Positions 35,965-46,149 of a DNA stretch of 64,000 nucleotides are shown in pieces. The position numbers and the translations under genes are program-made. The notes beneath the pieces are model-generated. The model was given only the letters and a program-made list of their open reading frames with translations. It did no database searches and was not told where the DNA came from. Numbering within the stretch: position 1 is the stretch's first letter; each line of letters opens with the position of its first letter. The stretch spans positions 1,798,001-1,862,000 of the forward strand of contig NZ_AP025183.1 in assembly GCF_020885975.1 (NCBI RefSeq), read 5' to 3'. The DNA comes from Flavobacterium ammonificans (lineage in GTDB: Bacteria; Bacteroidota; Bacteroidia; Flavobacteriales; Flavobacteriaceae).

Positions 35965-37872
35965 TTATAACTTTCCATCCTTAATTTCATCTACAATTTC
36001 AGGATTTAACAAAGTGGTGATATCACCAAAATTAGAAAAGTCACCTTCAGCAATTTTACGCAAAATTCTACGCATAATTTTTCCTGAACGAGTTTTTGGC
36101 AAGCCTGAAACGAATTGGATTTTATCCAACTTAGCAATAGGTCCGATGTGGTCTGAAACATGTTGGTTAATTTCCCTACTTAAGTTATCTCGATCGCGGT
36201 ACTCCCCTGTTTCTTTCAATATTACAAATCCATACAGGGCATTTCCTTTGATGTCGTGTGGGAAGCCTACAATAGCTGATTCAGCCACCGCTGGATGTTC
36301 GTTGATTGCGTCTTCAATTGGAGCAGTTCCTAAATTGTGTCCAGAAACAATCACTACATCATCTACACGACCTGTAATTCTATAATAGCCTACCTCGTCA
36401 CGCAAAGCGCCATCTCCAGTAAAATACTTCCCTGGAAAAGCACTGAAATAGGTTTCTTTATATCGTTGGTGATCTCCCCAAATAGTTCTTGCAATTCCTG
36501 GCCAAGGAAATTTGATACATAAACTTCCTACTACTTGATTTCCTTCAATTTCGTTACGTTTATCATCCATCAAAACGGGTTGAATACCTGGCAAAGGAAG
36601 TGTTGCATAGGTCGGCTTTGTTGGCGTTACAAAAGCAATTGGTGAAATTAAAATACCACCGGTTTCAGTTTGCCACCAAGTATCTACTACAGGACATTTT
36701 TTACCACCCACGTGGTCATTGTACCAGTGCCAAGCCTCTTCATTGATAGGTTCGCCAACAGATCCAATCACTTTTAGTGATTTGAAAGGAAATTTCTGAA
36801 CATAATCTAAACTTTCTTTTGCTAAAGCACGAATAGCAGTTGGAGCAGTATAAAATTGAGTGACTCTATGTTTTTCAATCACTTCCCAAAAACGACTGAA
36901 GTCAGGATACGAAGGAACTCCTTCAAAAATTACAGTTGTCGCTCCATTTAACAACGGTCCGTATAGAATATACGAATGTCCTGTAATCCAACCAATATCA
37001 GCTGTGCACCAGAAAATATCATTCTCTTCATAGTTGAAAACATTTTTGAAAGTATAAGCTGTGTAGACCATATACCCTGCTGTAGTATGCACCATTCCTT
37101 TTGGTTTCCCGGTTGAACCTGAAGTATAAAGAATAAACAAAGGATCTTCAGCATCCATTATTTCAGCAACATTATTGGTCAAAGCATCATCTAAAAGTGG
37201 TTGCAACCATTGGTCACGTCCTTCTTTCATATGAACTGGAGTATTCGTTCTCTTCGCTACTAAAACAGAACTAACGGTTGGACAATTCAATAATGCATCA
37301 TCAACGATACCTTTCAAATCAATTGTTTTATTACCTCTATACCCACCATCGGAAGTAATGACCATTTTGCATTCTGAATCGTTAATTCTTGAGGCTACTG
37401 CCGAAGCAGAAAATCCAGCAAAAACAACAGAATGAATGGCTCCTATTCTTGCACAAGCTAAAACAGCAACTGCTAATTCTGGAATCATTGGTAAATAAAT
37501 ACAAACACGATCCCCTTTTTTAATACCCTGTTCTCTCAAAACATTGGCCATTTTACCCACTCGCTCGTACAAATCATTATAGGTAATATGCTGGGCTTCT
37601 TCAGAAGGATCATTAGGTTCAAAAATGATTGCTGTTTTCTCTCCTCTTTTAGCAAGATGTCTGTCGATGCAATTTTTTACAATATTCACTTTAGCTTCGG
37701 TGAACCATTTAATATCGGCATTCTCCATATCAAAGTCCACTACCTTATCCCATTGTTGGTACCAAGTAAAGTTTTCTTCCGCTATTTTTCCCCAAAATTT
37801 TCTAGGTTCACGAATGGATTTATTATAATGTTTGAAATATTGTTCAAAATTGTCAATCTTATAGTAACTCAT
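35965..37872 (-). CDS. acs: Acetyl-CoA synthetase, AMP-forming
   Basis: The 635-residue adenylate-forming enzyme activates acetate to acetyl-CoA through acetyl-AMP. The phosphate-binding loop is ILYTSGSTGKPKGMVHT; further motifs are IGWITGHSYILYGPL, DTWWQTETGG and YFTGDGALRDEVGYYRITGRVDD. The C-terminal PKTRSGKIMRRILRKIAEG contains the lysine that is reversibly acetylated in this family, so post-translational control is possible. The convergent neighbour is the DUF294 signalling pair. Confidence 0.97.
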   Translation of the reverse strand: MSYYKIDNFEQYFKHYNKSIREPRKFWGKIAEENFTWYQQWDKVVDFDMENADIKWFTEAKVNIVKNCIDRHLAKRGEKTAIIFEPNDPSEEAQHITYNDLYERVGKMANVLREQGIKKGDRVCIYLPMIPELAVAVLACARIGAIHSVVFAGFSASAVASRINDSECKMVITSDGGYRGNKTIDLKGIVDDALLNCPTVSSVLVAKRTNTPVHMKEGRDQWLQPLLDDALTNNVAEIMDAEDPLFILYTSGSTGKPKGMVHTTAGYMVYTAYTFKNVFNYEENDIFWCTADIGWITGHSYILYGPLLNGATTVIFEGVPSYPDFSRFWEVIEKHRVTQFYTAPTAIRALAKESLDYVQKFPFKSLKVIGSVGEPINEEAWHWYNDHVGGKKCPVVDTWWQTETGGILISPIAFVTPTKPTYATLPLPGIQPVLMDDKRNEIEGNQVVGSLCIKFPWPGIARTIWGDHQRYKETYFSAFPGKYFTGDGALRDEVGYYRITGRVDDVVIVSGHNLGTAPIEDAINEHPAVAESAIVGFPHDIKGNALYGFVILKETGEYRDRDNLSREINQHVSDHIGPIAKLDKIQFVSGLPKTRSGKIMRRILRKIAEGDFSNFGDITTLLNPEIVDEIKDGKL

Positions 37873-37968
37873 AATTCCTCTATTTTTATAAAACTATTTA
37901 ATCTATGTATGGTTACAACATTTAAATTTAATAATGGGGGTAAATTTTAAAAATCAAATATTGTTCTT

Positions 37969-37976
37969 CAAATTTA
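37969..37976 (-). promoter_or_regulatory. Putative -7 promoter element of acs
   Basis: On the minus strand the site reads TAAATTTG, an exact TAnnTTTG match, about 97 bases upstream of the acs start. No -33 TTG is visible. Confidence 0.4.
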
Positions 37977-38012
37977 GCAAAAAAATGGTATCCTTTTTTT
38001 ATTGTAAAACTA

Positions 38013-38046
38013 AAAAAGCGAGATAGTATAAACTATCTCGCTTTTT
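38013..38046. terminator. Intrinsic terminator downstream of ilvC
   Basis: A 15-bp stem (38013-38027 with 38032-38046), GC-containing in the middle (AGCGAGATAGT/ACTATCTCGCT), is flanked by A and T runs. It lies about 200 bases after the ilvC stop codon and probably ends the leu-ilv transcript. Confidence 0.8.
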
Positions 38047-38092
38047 ACGAACAAAATTCAAAAAACCTAATCAATAGAACTTAGGAATTACA

Positions 38093-38120
38093 TCACTTCA
38101 CTTTGTTTTAAGTGAAGTGA
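38093..38120. repeat. Strong hairpin in the ilvC 3' untranslated region
   Basis: TCACTTCACTT (38093-38103) is the exact complement of AAGTGAAGTGA (38110-38120), with a 6-base loop. There is no T run on either side, so it is not a standard terminator. It may be an RNA-stability element or the base of a small RNA. Confidence 0.6.
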
Positions 38121-38241
38121 CTATAATTGGCACTACTTTATATCTGTTAGTCTCAAAATTGCTAACTAATTCAAAATTTGGGATTTATAATGATATAATG
38201 CCGATTAATTAACATTAAATGCGTAATTCCTGTAACTGAAA

Positions 38242-39714
38242 TTATACGATTTTTTTCATTGAAGTCATTGATTCTCTTAACCAAGCACCTACTTCTTCAA
38301 CTGGATGATTACGAATGATGCTGTTGACTTCAATTAATTCTTTATTATCTACACCATTATTACCATTGTTAAATGGACGACCTATCAAATTAGATGGTGC
38401 ATTTTTAACATAGTCAGCAATTAATGGCTTGCAAGCGTGGTCAAATAAATAACATCCGTATTCTGCAGTATCTGAAATTACACGATTCATTTCAAATAAT
38501 TTCTTTCTTGCAATAGTGTTAGCAATAAGTGGTGTTTCATGTAACGACTCGTAATAAGCTGATTCTTCAATAATTCCAGAATCAGTCATCGCTTCAAAAG
38601 CCAATTCAACTCCAGCTTTCACCATCGCAACCATCAATACGCCGTTGTCGTAATATTCTTGCTCAGAGATTTCAACAGCACCTGCTGGTGTTTTTTCGAA
38701 ATTCGTTTCCCCAGTAGCCGCTCTCCAAGCCAATAAATTTTTATCATCATTAGCCCAGTCTTCCATCATCGTTTTAGAAAAGTGACCAGAAATAATATCG
38801 TCCATATGTTTTTGGAATAATGGACGCATAATATCTTTTAATTCCTCGGCAACATTGAAAGCAGCAATTTTTGCAGGATTGGACAAACGATCCATCATAT
38901 TAGTGATACCTCCGTGTTTTAATCCTTCAGTAATTGTTTCCCATCCGTATTGAATTAATTTAGAAGCATATCCAGCATCTACACCTTCAGCCACCATTTT
39001 GTCAAAACACAAAATTGAACCTGTTTGTAATAAACCACAAAGAATAGTTTGTTCTCCCATTAAATCTGATTTTACTTCAGCAACAAAAGAAGAACGTAAA
39101 ACTCCTGCTCTATGCCCACCAGTTGCAACAGCATAGGCTTTGGCTTGCGCCAAACCTACTCCATTTGGATCATTTTCTGGATGAACAGCAATTAATGTTG
39201 GAACACCAAATCCTCTTTTGTATTCTTCACGAACCTCAGAACCAGGACATTTTGGCGCGCACATAATCACAGTTAAGTCTTTGCGAATTTGCATTCCTTC
39301 CTCAACAATATTGAAACCGTGAGAATACGCTAGTGTTGCCCCTTTTTTCATTAACGGCATAATTGCAGTTACAACTGCTGTATGTTGTTTGTCTGGTGTA
39401 AGGTTACATACTAAGTCGGCAGTTGGAATTAATTCTTCATAGGTTCCCACTTTAAAACCATTATCAGAAGCGTTTTTGAACGAAACTCTTTTATCCGCGA
39501 TAGCTTCAGCACGTAAAGCGTAAGAAATATCTAAACCTGAATCTCTCATATTTAAACCTTGGTTCAAACCTTGAGCTCCACATCCTACGATTACTACTTT
39601 TTTACCAGCTAATGCTTGAGTTCCTTCTGCGAATTCTGATTGATCCATGAATTCACAAACTCCTAATTGTTCTAATTGTAATCTTAGTGGTAATGAATTG
39701 AAATAATTTGCCAT
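38242..39714 (-). CDS. ilvC: Ketol-acid reductoisomerase, long (class II) form
   Basis: IlvC isomerises and reduces acetolactate or acetohydroxybutyrate, the second common step of valine and isoleucine synthesis. At 490 residues it is the long class, with a duplicated C-terminal knotted domain as in enterobacterial IlvC. The Rossmann motif is [21 protein letters not shown], and YALRAEA supplies an NADPH-selecting Arg. [18 protein letters not shown] and the Glu-rich C-terminal segments carry the magnesium sites. It is the last gene of the operon. Confidence 0.97.
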   Translation of the reverse strand: MANYFNSLPLRLQLEQLGVCEFMDQSEFAEGTQALAGKKVVIVGCGAQGLNQGLNMRDSGLDISYALRAEAIADKRVSFKNASDNGFKVGTYEELIPTADLVCNLTPDKQHTAVVTAIMPLMKKGATLAYSHGFNIVEEGMQIRKDLTVIMCAPKCPGSEVREEYKRGFGVPTLIAVHPENDPNGVGLAQAKAYAVATGGHRAGVLRSSFVAEVKSDLMGEQTILCGLLQTGSILCFDKMVAEGVDAGYASKLIQYGWETITEGLKHGGITNMMDRLSNPAKIAAFNVAEELKDIMRPLFQKHMDDIISGHFSKTMMEDWANDDKNLLAWRAATGETNFEKTPAGAVEISEQEYYDNGVLMVAMVKAGVELAFEAMTDSGIIEESAYYESLHETPLIANTIARKKLFEMNRVISDTAEYGCYLFDHACKPLIADYVKNAPSNLIGRPFNNGNNGVDNKELIEVNSIIRNHPVEEVGAWLRESMTSMKKIV

Positions 39715-39729
39715 TTTTTACTATTTAAT

Positions 39730-40254
39730 TTATGATTGTAATTCTTCTAATAAACTGGTAATTTCCATTTTTTCTTTGGAAACCGAAATTCTTCCGGAGC
39801 GCACAAATTGCATAATTCCGAAAGGTTTTAATTTAGCATATAACTCATCAATTTCTGAACGTCTTCCCGTTTTTGAAATGACAAAAAAGTCTCTTGAAAC
39901 CGTAACCATTTCGGAATGACTTTCCTTGATAATATTTTGAATTTGTCTCTCGTCAAACAATAAACTTGAATTGATTTTGAAAATTGCACTTTCTAAGAAA
40001 ATTGTCTCCTCATCAATATGATAAAACGCTTTGATAACTTCAATTTGTTTTTCAATTTGACCTACAATATTTTTAACCCATTTTTCAGTTGTATCAACTA
40101 CAATTACAAATCGAGATACATTTTCGATTTCCGATTCGGATACATTTAAACTTAAAATATTGATATGACGTTTTAAGAATATTACTGATATTCTATTTAA
40201 TAAGCCTACGTTGTTTTCTGAATATACAGAAATGGTGAATGTTTTATTTTCCAT
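39730..40254 (-). CDS. ilvN: Acetolactate synthase, small regulatory subunit
   Basis: The 174-residue subunit has an N-terminal ACT domain (FTISVYSENNVGLLNRISVIF near residues 6-26, with VSRFVIVVD) that usually binds valine, and a C-terminal IlvH-like domain (LFDERQIQNIIKE and GRRSEIDELYAKLKPFGIMQFVRSGRI). It should give the catalytic subunit full activity and valine feedback inhibition. The gene starts 4 bases after ilvB ends. Confidence 0.95.
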   Translation of the reverse strand: MENKTFTISVYSENNVGLLNRISVIFLKRHINILSLNVSESEIENVSRFVIVVDTTEKWVKNIVGQIEKQIEVIKAFYHIDEETIFLESAIFKINSSLLFDERQIQNIIKESHSEMVTVSRDFFVISKTGRRSEIDELYAKLKPFGIMQFVRSGRISVSKEKMEITSLLEELQS

Positions 40255-40258
40255 AGTA

Positions 40259-41944
40259 TTAACTTAATCGGATGTCAGAAACCGAAGCTCCTGTTGGAAT
40301 CATTGGGAATACGTTGTTTTCTTTTTCTACCAAAACTTCTAAGAAATAGGATTCTTTCGAAGCCATCATTTCGGCAACTGCTGCATCTAAATCTTCTCGT
40401 TTGGTTACTTTCTTCGCTTTAATATAATAGCCTTCGGCTATAGCAATAAAGTTCGGATTGATCATTTCGGTAGAAGCATAACGTTTGTCAAAAAACAATT
40501 GTTGCCATTGACGCACCATTCCTAAGAATTCGTTATTTAATACTACTATTTTTACCGGAACCTTAGTTTGAAAAATAGTTCCTAGTTCTTGAATGGTCAT
40601 TTGGAAACCACCATCACCAATAATGGCTACAACTTCACGATTGGGTTGACCCATTTTAGCACCAATGGCTGCAGGTAAAGCAAATCCCATGGTTCCAAGA
40701 CCTCCGGAAGTAATATTACTTTTAGAGGAATTGAATTTAGAATAACGACAGGTAAACATTTGGTGCTGACCCACATCAGATACCATAATCGCATCACCTT
40801 TAGAATGTTTGTTAATCATTTCAATGGTCTCCCCCATAGAAATACCTTCTTTTTTGGGTTGCAATTCGTCATTAATAACTGTTTCTAATTCAATTGCGTA
40901 TTTCTCTTTAAATTGGTTGTGCCAAGATTCATGGGTTTTCGCTTCCAAAAGTGGAATAATTGCAGTTAATGCTTCTTTTACATCTCCTAAAACTGCAACA
41001 TCAGCTTTTACATTTTTATCTACTTCTGCAGGATCAATCTCAAAGTGAATAACTTTAGCTTGTTTGGCATAGGTTTCTAGATTTCCCGTAACTCGGTCAT
41101 CAAAACGCATTCCTAAAGCAATAAAAACATCGCACTCGTTTGTCAAAACATTAGGTCCGTAATTTCCGTGCATACCTACCATACCGACATTTAAAGGATG
41201 ATCTGTTGGTAATGCTGATAATCCTAAAATAGTCCACGCAGCTGGAATTCCTGTTTTTTCGACTAACGCTTTTAATTCTGCTTCTGCTTCGCCGAGTATA
41301 ATTCCCTGACCAAAAACAATCATTGGCTTTTTGGCACTATTAATTATGTCTGCTGCTGCTTGTACTTGATTTAATTGTAAAGTCGGTTTTGGAACATAAC
41401 TTCTAATACTGGTACATTTTTTATAACTAAAATCCAATTCGTCAAACTGCGCATTTTTAGTAATATCTATCAGAACAGGACCTGGACGACCAGATTTAGC
41501 GATATAAAATGCTTTTGCTATTACTTCGGGGATTTCATGTGCTTCAGTAATTTGGTAATTCCACTTGGTTACAGGAGTCGAAATACTGATGATATCTGTT
41601 TCCTGAAATGCATCAGAACCTAATAAATGTTTACCTACTTGCCCAGTAATACAAACCATGGGTGTTGAATCAATTTGTGCATCGGCAATTCCAGTCACTA
41701 AATTAGTAGCACCAGGACCCGAAGTAGCAATTGCAACCCCTACTTTACCGGTAGCTCTGGCAAATCCCTGAGCAGCATGCGTTGCCCCTTGTTCGTGACG
41801 AACCAGAACATGGTGTAACTCCTCTTTAAACTTATATAATTCATCGTAAACTGGCATAATGGCTCCACCTGGATATCCATAAACCAAATCTACTCCTTCT
41901 GCAAGTAGGCTTCTAATAATAGCTTCTGCGCCTGTTATTCTCAT
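40259..41944 (-). CDS. ilvB: Acetolactate synthase, large catalytic subunit
   Basis: The 561-residue ThDP enzyme condenses pyruvate with pyruvate or 2-oxobutyrate. The N-terminal VLVRHEQGATHAAQGFARATG has the catalytic Glu. The middle domain binds FAD, and the ThDP/magnesium motif is IGDGGFQMTIQELGTIF through VVLNNEFLGMVRQW near the C-terminus. Length and motifs are those of biosynthetic AHAS rather than catabolic ALS, supported by the adjacent regulatory subunit gene. Confidence 0.97.
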   Translation of the reverse strand: MRITGAEAIIRSLLAEGVDLVYGYPGGAIMPVYDELYKFKEELHHVLVRHEQGATHAAQGFARATGKVGVAIATSGPGATNLVTGIADAQIDSTPMVCITGQVGKHLLGSDAFQETDIISISTPVTKWNYQITEAHEIPEVIAKAFYIAKSGRPGPVLIDITKNAQFDELDFSYKKCTSIRSYVPKPTLQLNQVQAAADIINSAKKPMIVFGQGIILGEAEAELKALVEKTGIPAAWTILGLSALPTDHPLNVGMVGMHGNYGPNVLTNECDVFIALGMRFDDRVTGNLETYAKQAKVIHFEIDPAEVDKNVKADVAVLGDVKEALTAIIPLLEAKTHESWHNQFKEKYAIELETVINDELQPKKEGISMGETIEMINKHSKGDAIMVSDVGQHQMFTCRYSKFNSSKSNITSGGLGTMGFALPAAIGAKMGQPNREVVAIIGDGGFQMTIQELGTIFQTKVPVKIVVLNNEFLGMVRQWQQLFFDKRYASTEMINPNFIAIAEGYYIKAKKVTKREDLDAAVAEMMASKESYFLEVLVEKENNVFPMIPTGASVSDIRLS

Positions 41945-41977
41945 GTCGATACTTAATTTAATTGTCTTTGGGATAAT

Positions 41978-43651
41978 TTATTTGTCAGTTACACAACCTG
42001 TAGATGCACTAGAAACTGATCTTGCATATTTCAGTAAAACTCCCTGAGTTACTTTTAATGGCGGTTGAATCCAATTCAATTTTCTTTGATTGAATTCTTC
42101 TTCAGAAATTTTTAAATTAATTGTATTATTTACAGCATCAATTGTTATGACATCTCCATTCTGAATTAGTGCAATACCGCCTCCATCATGGGCTTCCGGG
42201 GTAATATGGCCTACAACAAATCCATGAGAGCCTCCTGAAAAACGTCCATCAGTAATTAATGCAACCGATTTACCTAAACCAGCTCCCATAATAGCCGAAG
42301 TTGGTTTTAACATTTCTGGCATTCCAGGGCCGCCTTTTGGTCCGCAATATCGAATAACAACTACATTTCCAGGTTGAACTAATCCATTCTGTATTCCAGG
42401 TATGACTTCAAATTCACTTTCAAATACCACTGCAGTTCCTTCAAAATATTCTCCTTCATTTCCACTGATCTTGGCTACACAACCTTCCGTTGCTAAATTT
42501 CCATAAAGGATCTGTATGTTACCTGATGGTTTTAATGGATTATCTATATCGTGAATTACATCCTGTCCCGCAGTTAAATCTGGAACATTCTCTAAATTTT
42601 CGGCCACTGTTTTACCAGTTACTGTTAAACAATCTCCATGTAAAAGACCTACTTTTAGCAAATATTTCATTACCGCTGGAACACCACCAACAGCGTGTAA
42701 ATCTTCCATCATGTATTTACCACTTGGTTTAAGATCTCCAAGAATTGGTGTCCTATCACTTATTTGTTGAAAATCATTTAACGTAATTTCAATTCCAACA
42801 GAATGAGCCATTGCGATAATGTGCATTACAGCATTAGTAGATCCAGCTAAAACAGCAATTATAGTGATCGCATTTTCAAATGCTTTACGCGTCATAATGT
42901 CTCTAGGCTTGATATCTTTTTCTAAAAGAATTCTTATCGCTTTTCCTGCATCTAAACACTCTTGTTGCTTTTCTGGGCTTAAAGCCGGATTAGAAGAACT
43001 GTAAGGTAAACTCATCCCAAGTGCTTCAATCGCTGAAGACATGGTGTTTGCAGTATACATTCCACCGCAGGCACCAGCTCCAGGGCAAGAATTTTTGATT
43101 ACTCCTTTGAAATCCTCAGGAGTAATTGTATTATTAAATTTTTTCCCTAATGCTTCAAAAGCAGAAACAATATTTAACGATTCTCCTTTCCATTTTCCTG
43201 AATGGATAGTTCCTCCGTAAACCATAATTGATGGACGATTCACTCGACCCATAGCAATTACAGAACCAGGCATATTCTTATCACATCCAACAACTGCAAT
43301 CATTGAATCATACCATTGCGCTCCCATTACAGTTTCAATAGAATCTGCAATAACATCTCTAGAAACCAAAGAGAAACGCATTCCATCAGTTCCATTTGAC
43401 ATTCCGTCACTAACTCCTACGGTATTAAAAATTAGACCTACTAAGTCAGCTTCCCAAACACTTTTTTTAATTTCTTTGGCCAAATCATTTAGGTGCATGT
43501 TACAAGTATTTCCTTCATAACCCATACTAACAATACCTACTTGAGCTTTATTTAAATCTTCATCTGTCAAACCTATACCGTAGAACATGGCTTGAGCAGC
43601 TGGTTGAGTTTCGTCTTGAGTAATTGTTTTACTGTATTTATTTAATTCCAT
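41978..43651 (-). CDS. ilvD: Dihydroxy-acid dehydratase
   Basis: IlvD dehydrates dihydroxy-isovalerate or -methylvalerate to the 2-oxo acids. The 557-residue protein has the iron-sulfur cysteine sites [20 protein letters not shown] and [17 protein letters not shown], and the C-terminal [21 protein letters not shown] motif. It stands between leuB and ilvB in the operon. Its cluster makes the pathway sensitive to oxygen and metal stress. Confidence 0.97.
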   Translation of the reverse strand: MELNKYSKTITQDETQPAAQAMFYGIGLTDEDLNKAQVGIVSMGYEGNTCNMHLNDLAKEIKKSVWEADLVGLIFNTVGVSDGMSNGTDGMRFSLVSRDVIADSIETVMGAQWYDSMIAVVGCDKNMPGSVIAMGRVNRPSIMVYGGTIHSGKWKGESLNIVSAFEALGKKFNNTITPEDFKGVIKNSCPGAGACGGMYTANTMSSAIEALGMSLPYSSSNPALSPEKQQECLDAGKAIRILLEKDIKPRDIMTRKAFENAITIIAVLAGSTNAVMHIIAMAHSVGIEITLNDFQQISDRTPILGDLKPSGKYMMEDLHAVGGVPAVMKYLLKVGLLHGDCLTVTGKTVAENLENVPDLTAGQDVIHDIDNPLKPSGNIQILYGNLATEGCVAKISGNEGEYFEGTAVVFESEFEVIPGIQNGLVQPGNVVVIRYCGPKGGPGMPEMLKPTSAIMGAGLGKSVALITDGRFSGGSHGFVVGHITPEAHDGGGIALIQNGDVITIDAVNNTINLKISEEEFNQRKLNWIQPPLKVTQGVLLKYARSVSSASTGCVTDK

Positions 43652-43705
43652 TATTTATTTTTTATTTTGAAGTTATTAGAACGAACAACTTCACTTTTAA
43701 TTTCA

Positions 43706-44821
43706 CTATACTATTGTTGATTGACCCAATTGAACAAAATCCTTTTTAAAATACAAATCGCCTTCATTAAGAATATAATTTGAAATAAAATCGCCCACTT
43801 CGTTGGTTCCAAATTGAGAATCTACTTTTAAATCAACTGTAATTACATTATTAACAATAGCTTTTTCGACAGCTGCAATTACTTTTTTTGATTCTACATC
43901 CAAACCAAAATGTTCTAGTAACAAGGCAACCGATAAAATTGAAGCTATTGGATTAGCAATATTCTTTCCTTTAGCTTCAGTATAACAACCATGAATAGGT
44001 TCAAATAAAGAATATTTTTCTCCTAAAGAGGCTGATGACATTAAACCGATAGAACCTGAAATAACACTAGCTTCATCAGATAAAATATCGCCAAATAAAT
44101 TATCAGTTAATAAAATATCAAACTGTCTCGGATTTACAATAATTTGCATCGAAGCATTATCAACATACATACATTCTAAAGTGACATCTGGATATTCTTG
44201 AGCTATTTTAGTAACTACTTTTCTCCACAATCTAGATGTTTCGAGTACATTGGCTTTGTCCACCAAAGTGACTTTTTTTCGTCGAGTTTGTGCTGCTTTA
44301 AAAGCTAAATGTGAAATTTTTACAATTTCATCTTCATTGTATTCACATAGATCAGATGCATAAGTGCCTTCATCATTGGTTGTCTTTTTTCCAAAGTACA
44401 TTCCGCCGTTCAACTCTCTAAAGACAACAAAATCAGTGCCTTCTATAACCTCTTTTTTAACAGGTGATGAATTAATTAACTTCGGATATGCTTTAATTGG
44501 TCTAATATTTGCAAATAAACCCAACTCCTTTCGAAGCTGAAGTAATCCTTGCTCTGGACGTATTTTAGATGTTGGATCAGAATCGTATTTTGGATCCCCA
44601 ATTGCTCCAAATAAAATAGAATCAGTGTTTTTACATAAGTTTAAGGTTTGCTCAGGCAGTGGCTTTCCTGTTTTTTCAATTGCTATTGCACCAATCAAAG
44701 CATCTTCGAAAATAAATTCATGTTGGTGCACAAAGGCAATAGCTTGCAATACTTTTTTTGCTTGCAAGGTTACTTCTGGACCTATTCCATCTCCTGATAA
44801 TACGGCTATTTTTAAATTCAT
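43706..44821 (-). CDS. leuB: 3-isopropylmalate dehydrogenase
   Basis: The 371-residue NAD-dependent oxidative decarboxylase belongs to leucine synthesis. Motifs include AVLSGDGIGPEVTLQAKKVL at the start, the substrate-binding arginine region around RPEQGLLQLRKELGLFANIRP, and the metal-binding DNLFGDILSDEASVISGSIGL. NAD specificity is suggested by FEPIHGCYTEAKGKNIANP. The enzyme for the preceding step, LeuCD, is not encoded nearby. Confidence 0.95.
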   Translation of the reverse strand: MNLKIAVLSGDGIGPEVTLQAKKVLQAIAFVHQHEFIFEDALIGAIAIEKTGKPLPEQTLNLCKNTDSILFGAIGDPKYDSDPTSKIRPEQGLLQLRKELGLFANIRPIKAYPKLINSSPVKKEVIEGTDFVVFRELNGGMYFGKKTTNDEGTYASDLCEYNEDEIVKISHLAFKAAQTRRKKVTLVDKANVLETSRLWRKVVTKIAQEYPDVTLECMYVDNASMQIIVNPRQFDILLTDNLFGDILSDEASVISGSIGLMSSASLGEKYSLFEPIHGCYTEAKGKNIANPIASILSVALLLEHFGLDVESKKVIAAVEKAIVNNVITVDLKVDSQFGTNEVGDFISNYILNEGDLYFKKDFVQLGQSTIV

Positions 44822-44832
44822 ATTAACTTAAT

Positions 44833-45996
44833 TTAAACTTCTAGACAATTACATGCTTCAACGATTTGATGTATATCGTCATCAAGAACTTCTTTTTTTA
44901 TGTCGGCAAATTTCAAAAATTCAGAGTATGCAATATCCAACTGTATTTTGGTCAATTCATACCCCACTTTTTTAGCTCTGTACGCTAAGGCAGCTCGGCC
45001 ACTTCTTGCGGTTAAAACAATAGATGATTCATTAACTCCAACATCCAATGGATCAATAATTTCGTAAGTCGCTCTGTTTTTAATAACGCCATCTTGATGA
45101 ATTCCTGAACTATGAGAGAAGGCGTTGGCTCCTACAATAGCTTTATTAGGTTGTACAATCATTCCCATACTATCAGAAACTAAACGACTCATTTCATTTA
45201 GCTGTTTGGAATCTATGGAAGTGTATAAATTCAAATAAGGATGCTGTTTAAAAATCATAACAACTTCTTCTAAGGCAGTGTTACCTGCTCTTTCTCCTAT
45301 TCCATTTATTGTACATTCTATTTGTCTAGCACCATTTACAGCCCCAGCAATAGAATTCGCAGTAGCCATACCAAGATCATTATGACAATGGCATGATAAA
45401 ATGACATTTTCAATTCCTTTTACATTTTCTTTTAAGTACTTTATTTTTGCTCCATATTCTTCAGGCAAACAATAGCCTGTAGTGTCTGGTATATTCAAAA
45501 CAGTAGCACCTGATTTTATAACTTCTTCACAAACTTTTGCTAAAAAAGCATTGTCCGTTCTACCCGCATCTTCTGCATAAAACTCAACATCTTCAACAAA
45601 TGTTTTAGCATAAGCAACTGCTGATTTTGCTCTATAAATTATATCTTCCCTTGTCGTATTTAACTTGTGAATAATATGGGATTCTGAAGTACCAATTCCT
45701 GTGTGAATACGAGGTTTTTTTGCATATTGTAAAGCCGATGCAGCAACCTCAATGTCATTTTTTACAGCCCTAGTTAAACCACAAACTGTGGCATATTTAA
45801 CTATCTTACTAATTTCTGAAACTGATAAAAAATCGCCTGGACTTGACACTGGAAAACCTGCTTCAATTATATCAACTCCCATTTCATCTAACCTACTTGC
45901 AATAATGAGTTTTTGAGCGGTATCTAGTTTACAACCAGGGACCTGTTCTCCATCTCTAAGTGTAGTATCAAAAATTTGAACTTTTTCCTTATTCAT
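44833..45996 (-). CDS. leuA: 2-isopropylmalate synthase, short form
   Basis: The 387-residue HMGL-like acyltransferase begins [20 protein letters not shown], the homocitrate/isopropylmalate synthase signature; the second signature lies in [23 protein letters not shown]. The usual LeuA (500 residues or more) has a C-terminal leucine-binding domain, which is absent here, so feedback inhibition of the classical type is not expected. Place next to leuB supports leucine synthesis. Citramalate or homocitrate synthase activity is an alternative that sequence reading cannot fully exclude. It is the first gene of the operon. Confidence 0.87.
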   Translation of the reverse strand: MNKEKVQIFDTTLRDGEQVPGCKLDTAQKLIIASRLDEMGVDIIEAGFPVSSPGDFLSVSEISKIVKYATVCGLTRAVKNDIEVAASALQYAKKPRIHTGIGTSESHIIHKLNTTREDIIYRAKSAVAYAKTFVEDVEFYAEDAGRTDNAFLAKVCEEVIKSGATVLNIPDTTGYCLPEEYGAKIKYLKENVKGIENVILSCHCHNDLGMATANSIAGAVNGARQIECTINGIGERAGNTALEEVVMIFKQHPYLNLYTSIDSKQLNEMSRLVSDSMGMIVQPNKAIVGANAFSHSSGIHQDGVIKNRATYEIIDPLDVGVNESSIVLTARSGRAALAYRAKKVGYELTKIQLDIAYSEFLKFADIKKEVLDDDIHQIVEACNCLEV

Positions 45997-46030
45997 TTTA
46001 TTTTATTTAATGTAATTTCACATCTTATAA

Positions 46031-46038
46031 CAAAATTA
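46031..46038 (-). promoter_or_regulatory. Putative -7 promoter element of the leu-ilv operon
   Basis: On the minus strand the site reads TAATTTTG (TAnnTTTG), 34 bases before the leuA start. The leader is therefore too short for an attenuator like that of the his operon, and no Leu/Val/Ile-rich leader peptide is seen. Confidence 0.4.
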
Positions 46039-46149
46039 TCTTTATCAACTTGGTTTTAAAATCTATTTAAAGTTTATTTACTGCGCATAAAGAACTTAAT
46101 TATAGCGTAAGTATTTGATAATTAAATATTTAAATCTTATAATTTTACA

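Larger units (their letters stand above)
37873..38241. other. 369-base region between acs and ilvC
   Basis: It holds the upstream region of acs (with a putative -7 element at 37969-37976), an intrinsic terminator (38013-38046) and a further strong hairpin (38093-38120). No ORF of note is seen. Confidence 0.6.

Noticed and set aside
36014..36385. 123-codon open frame on the plus strand inside acs
   Set aside because: It is antisense to the conserved C-terminal half of acetyl-CoA synthetase, has no recognisable domain and no promoter; it is a by-product of codon use.
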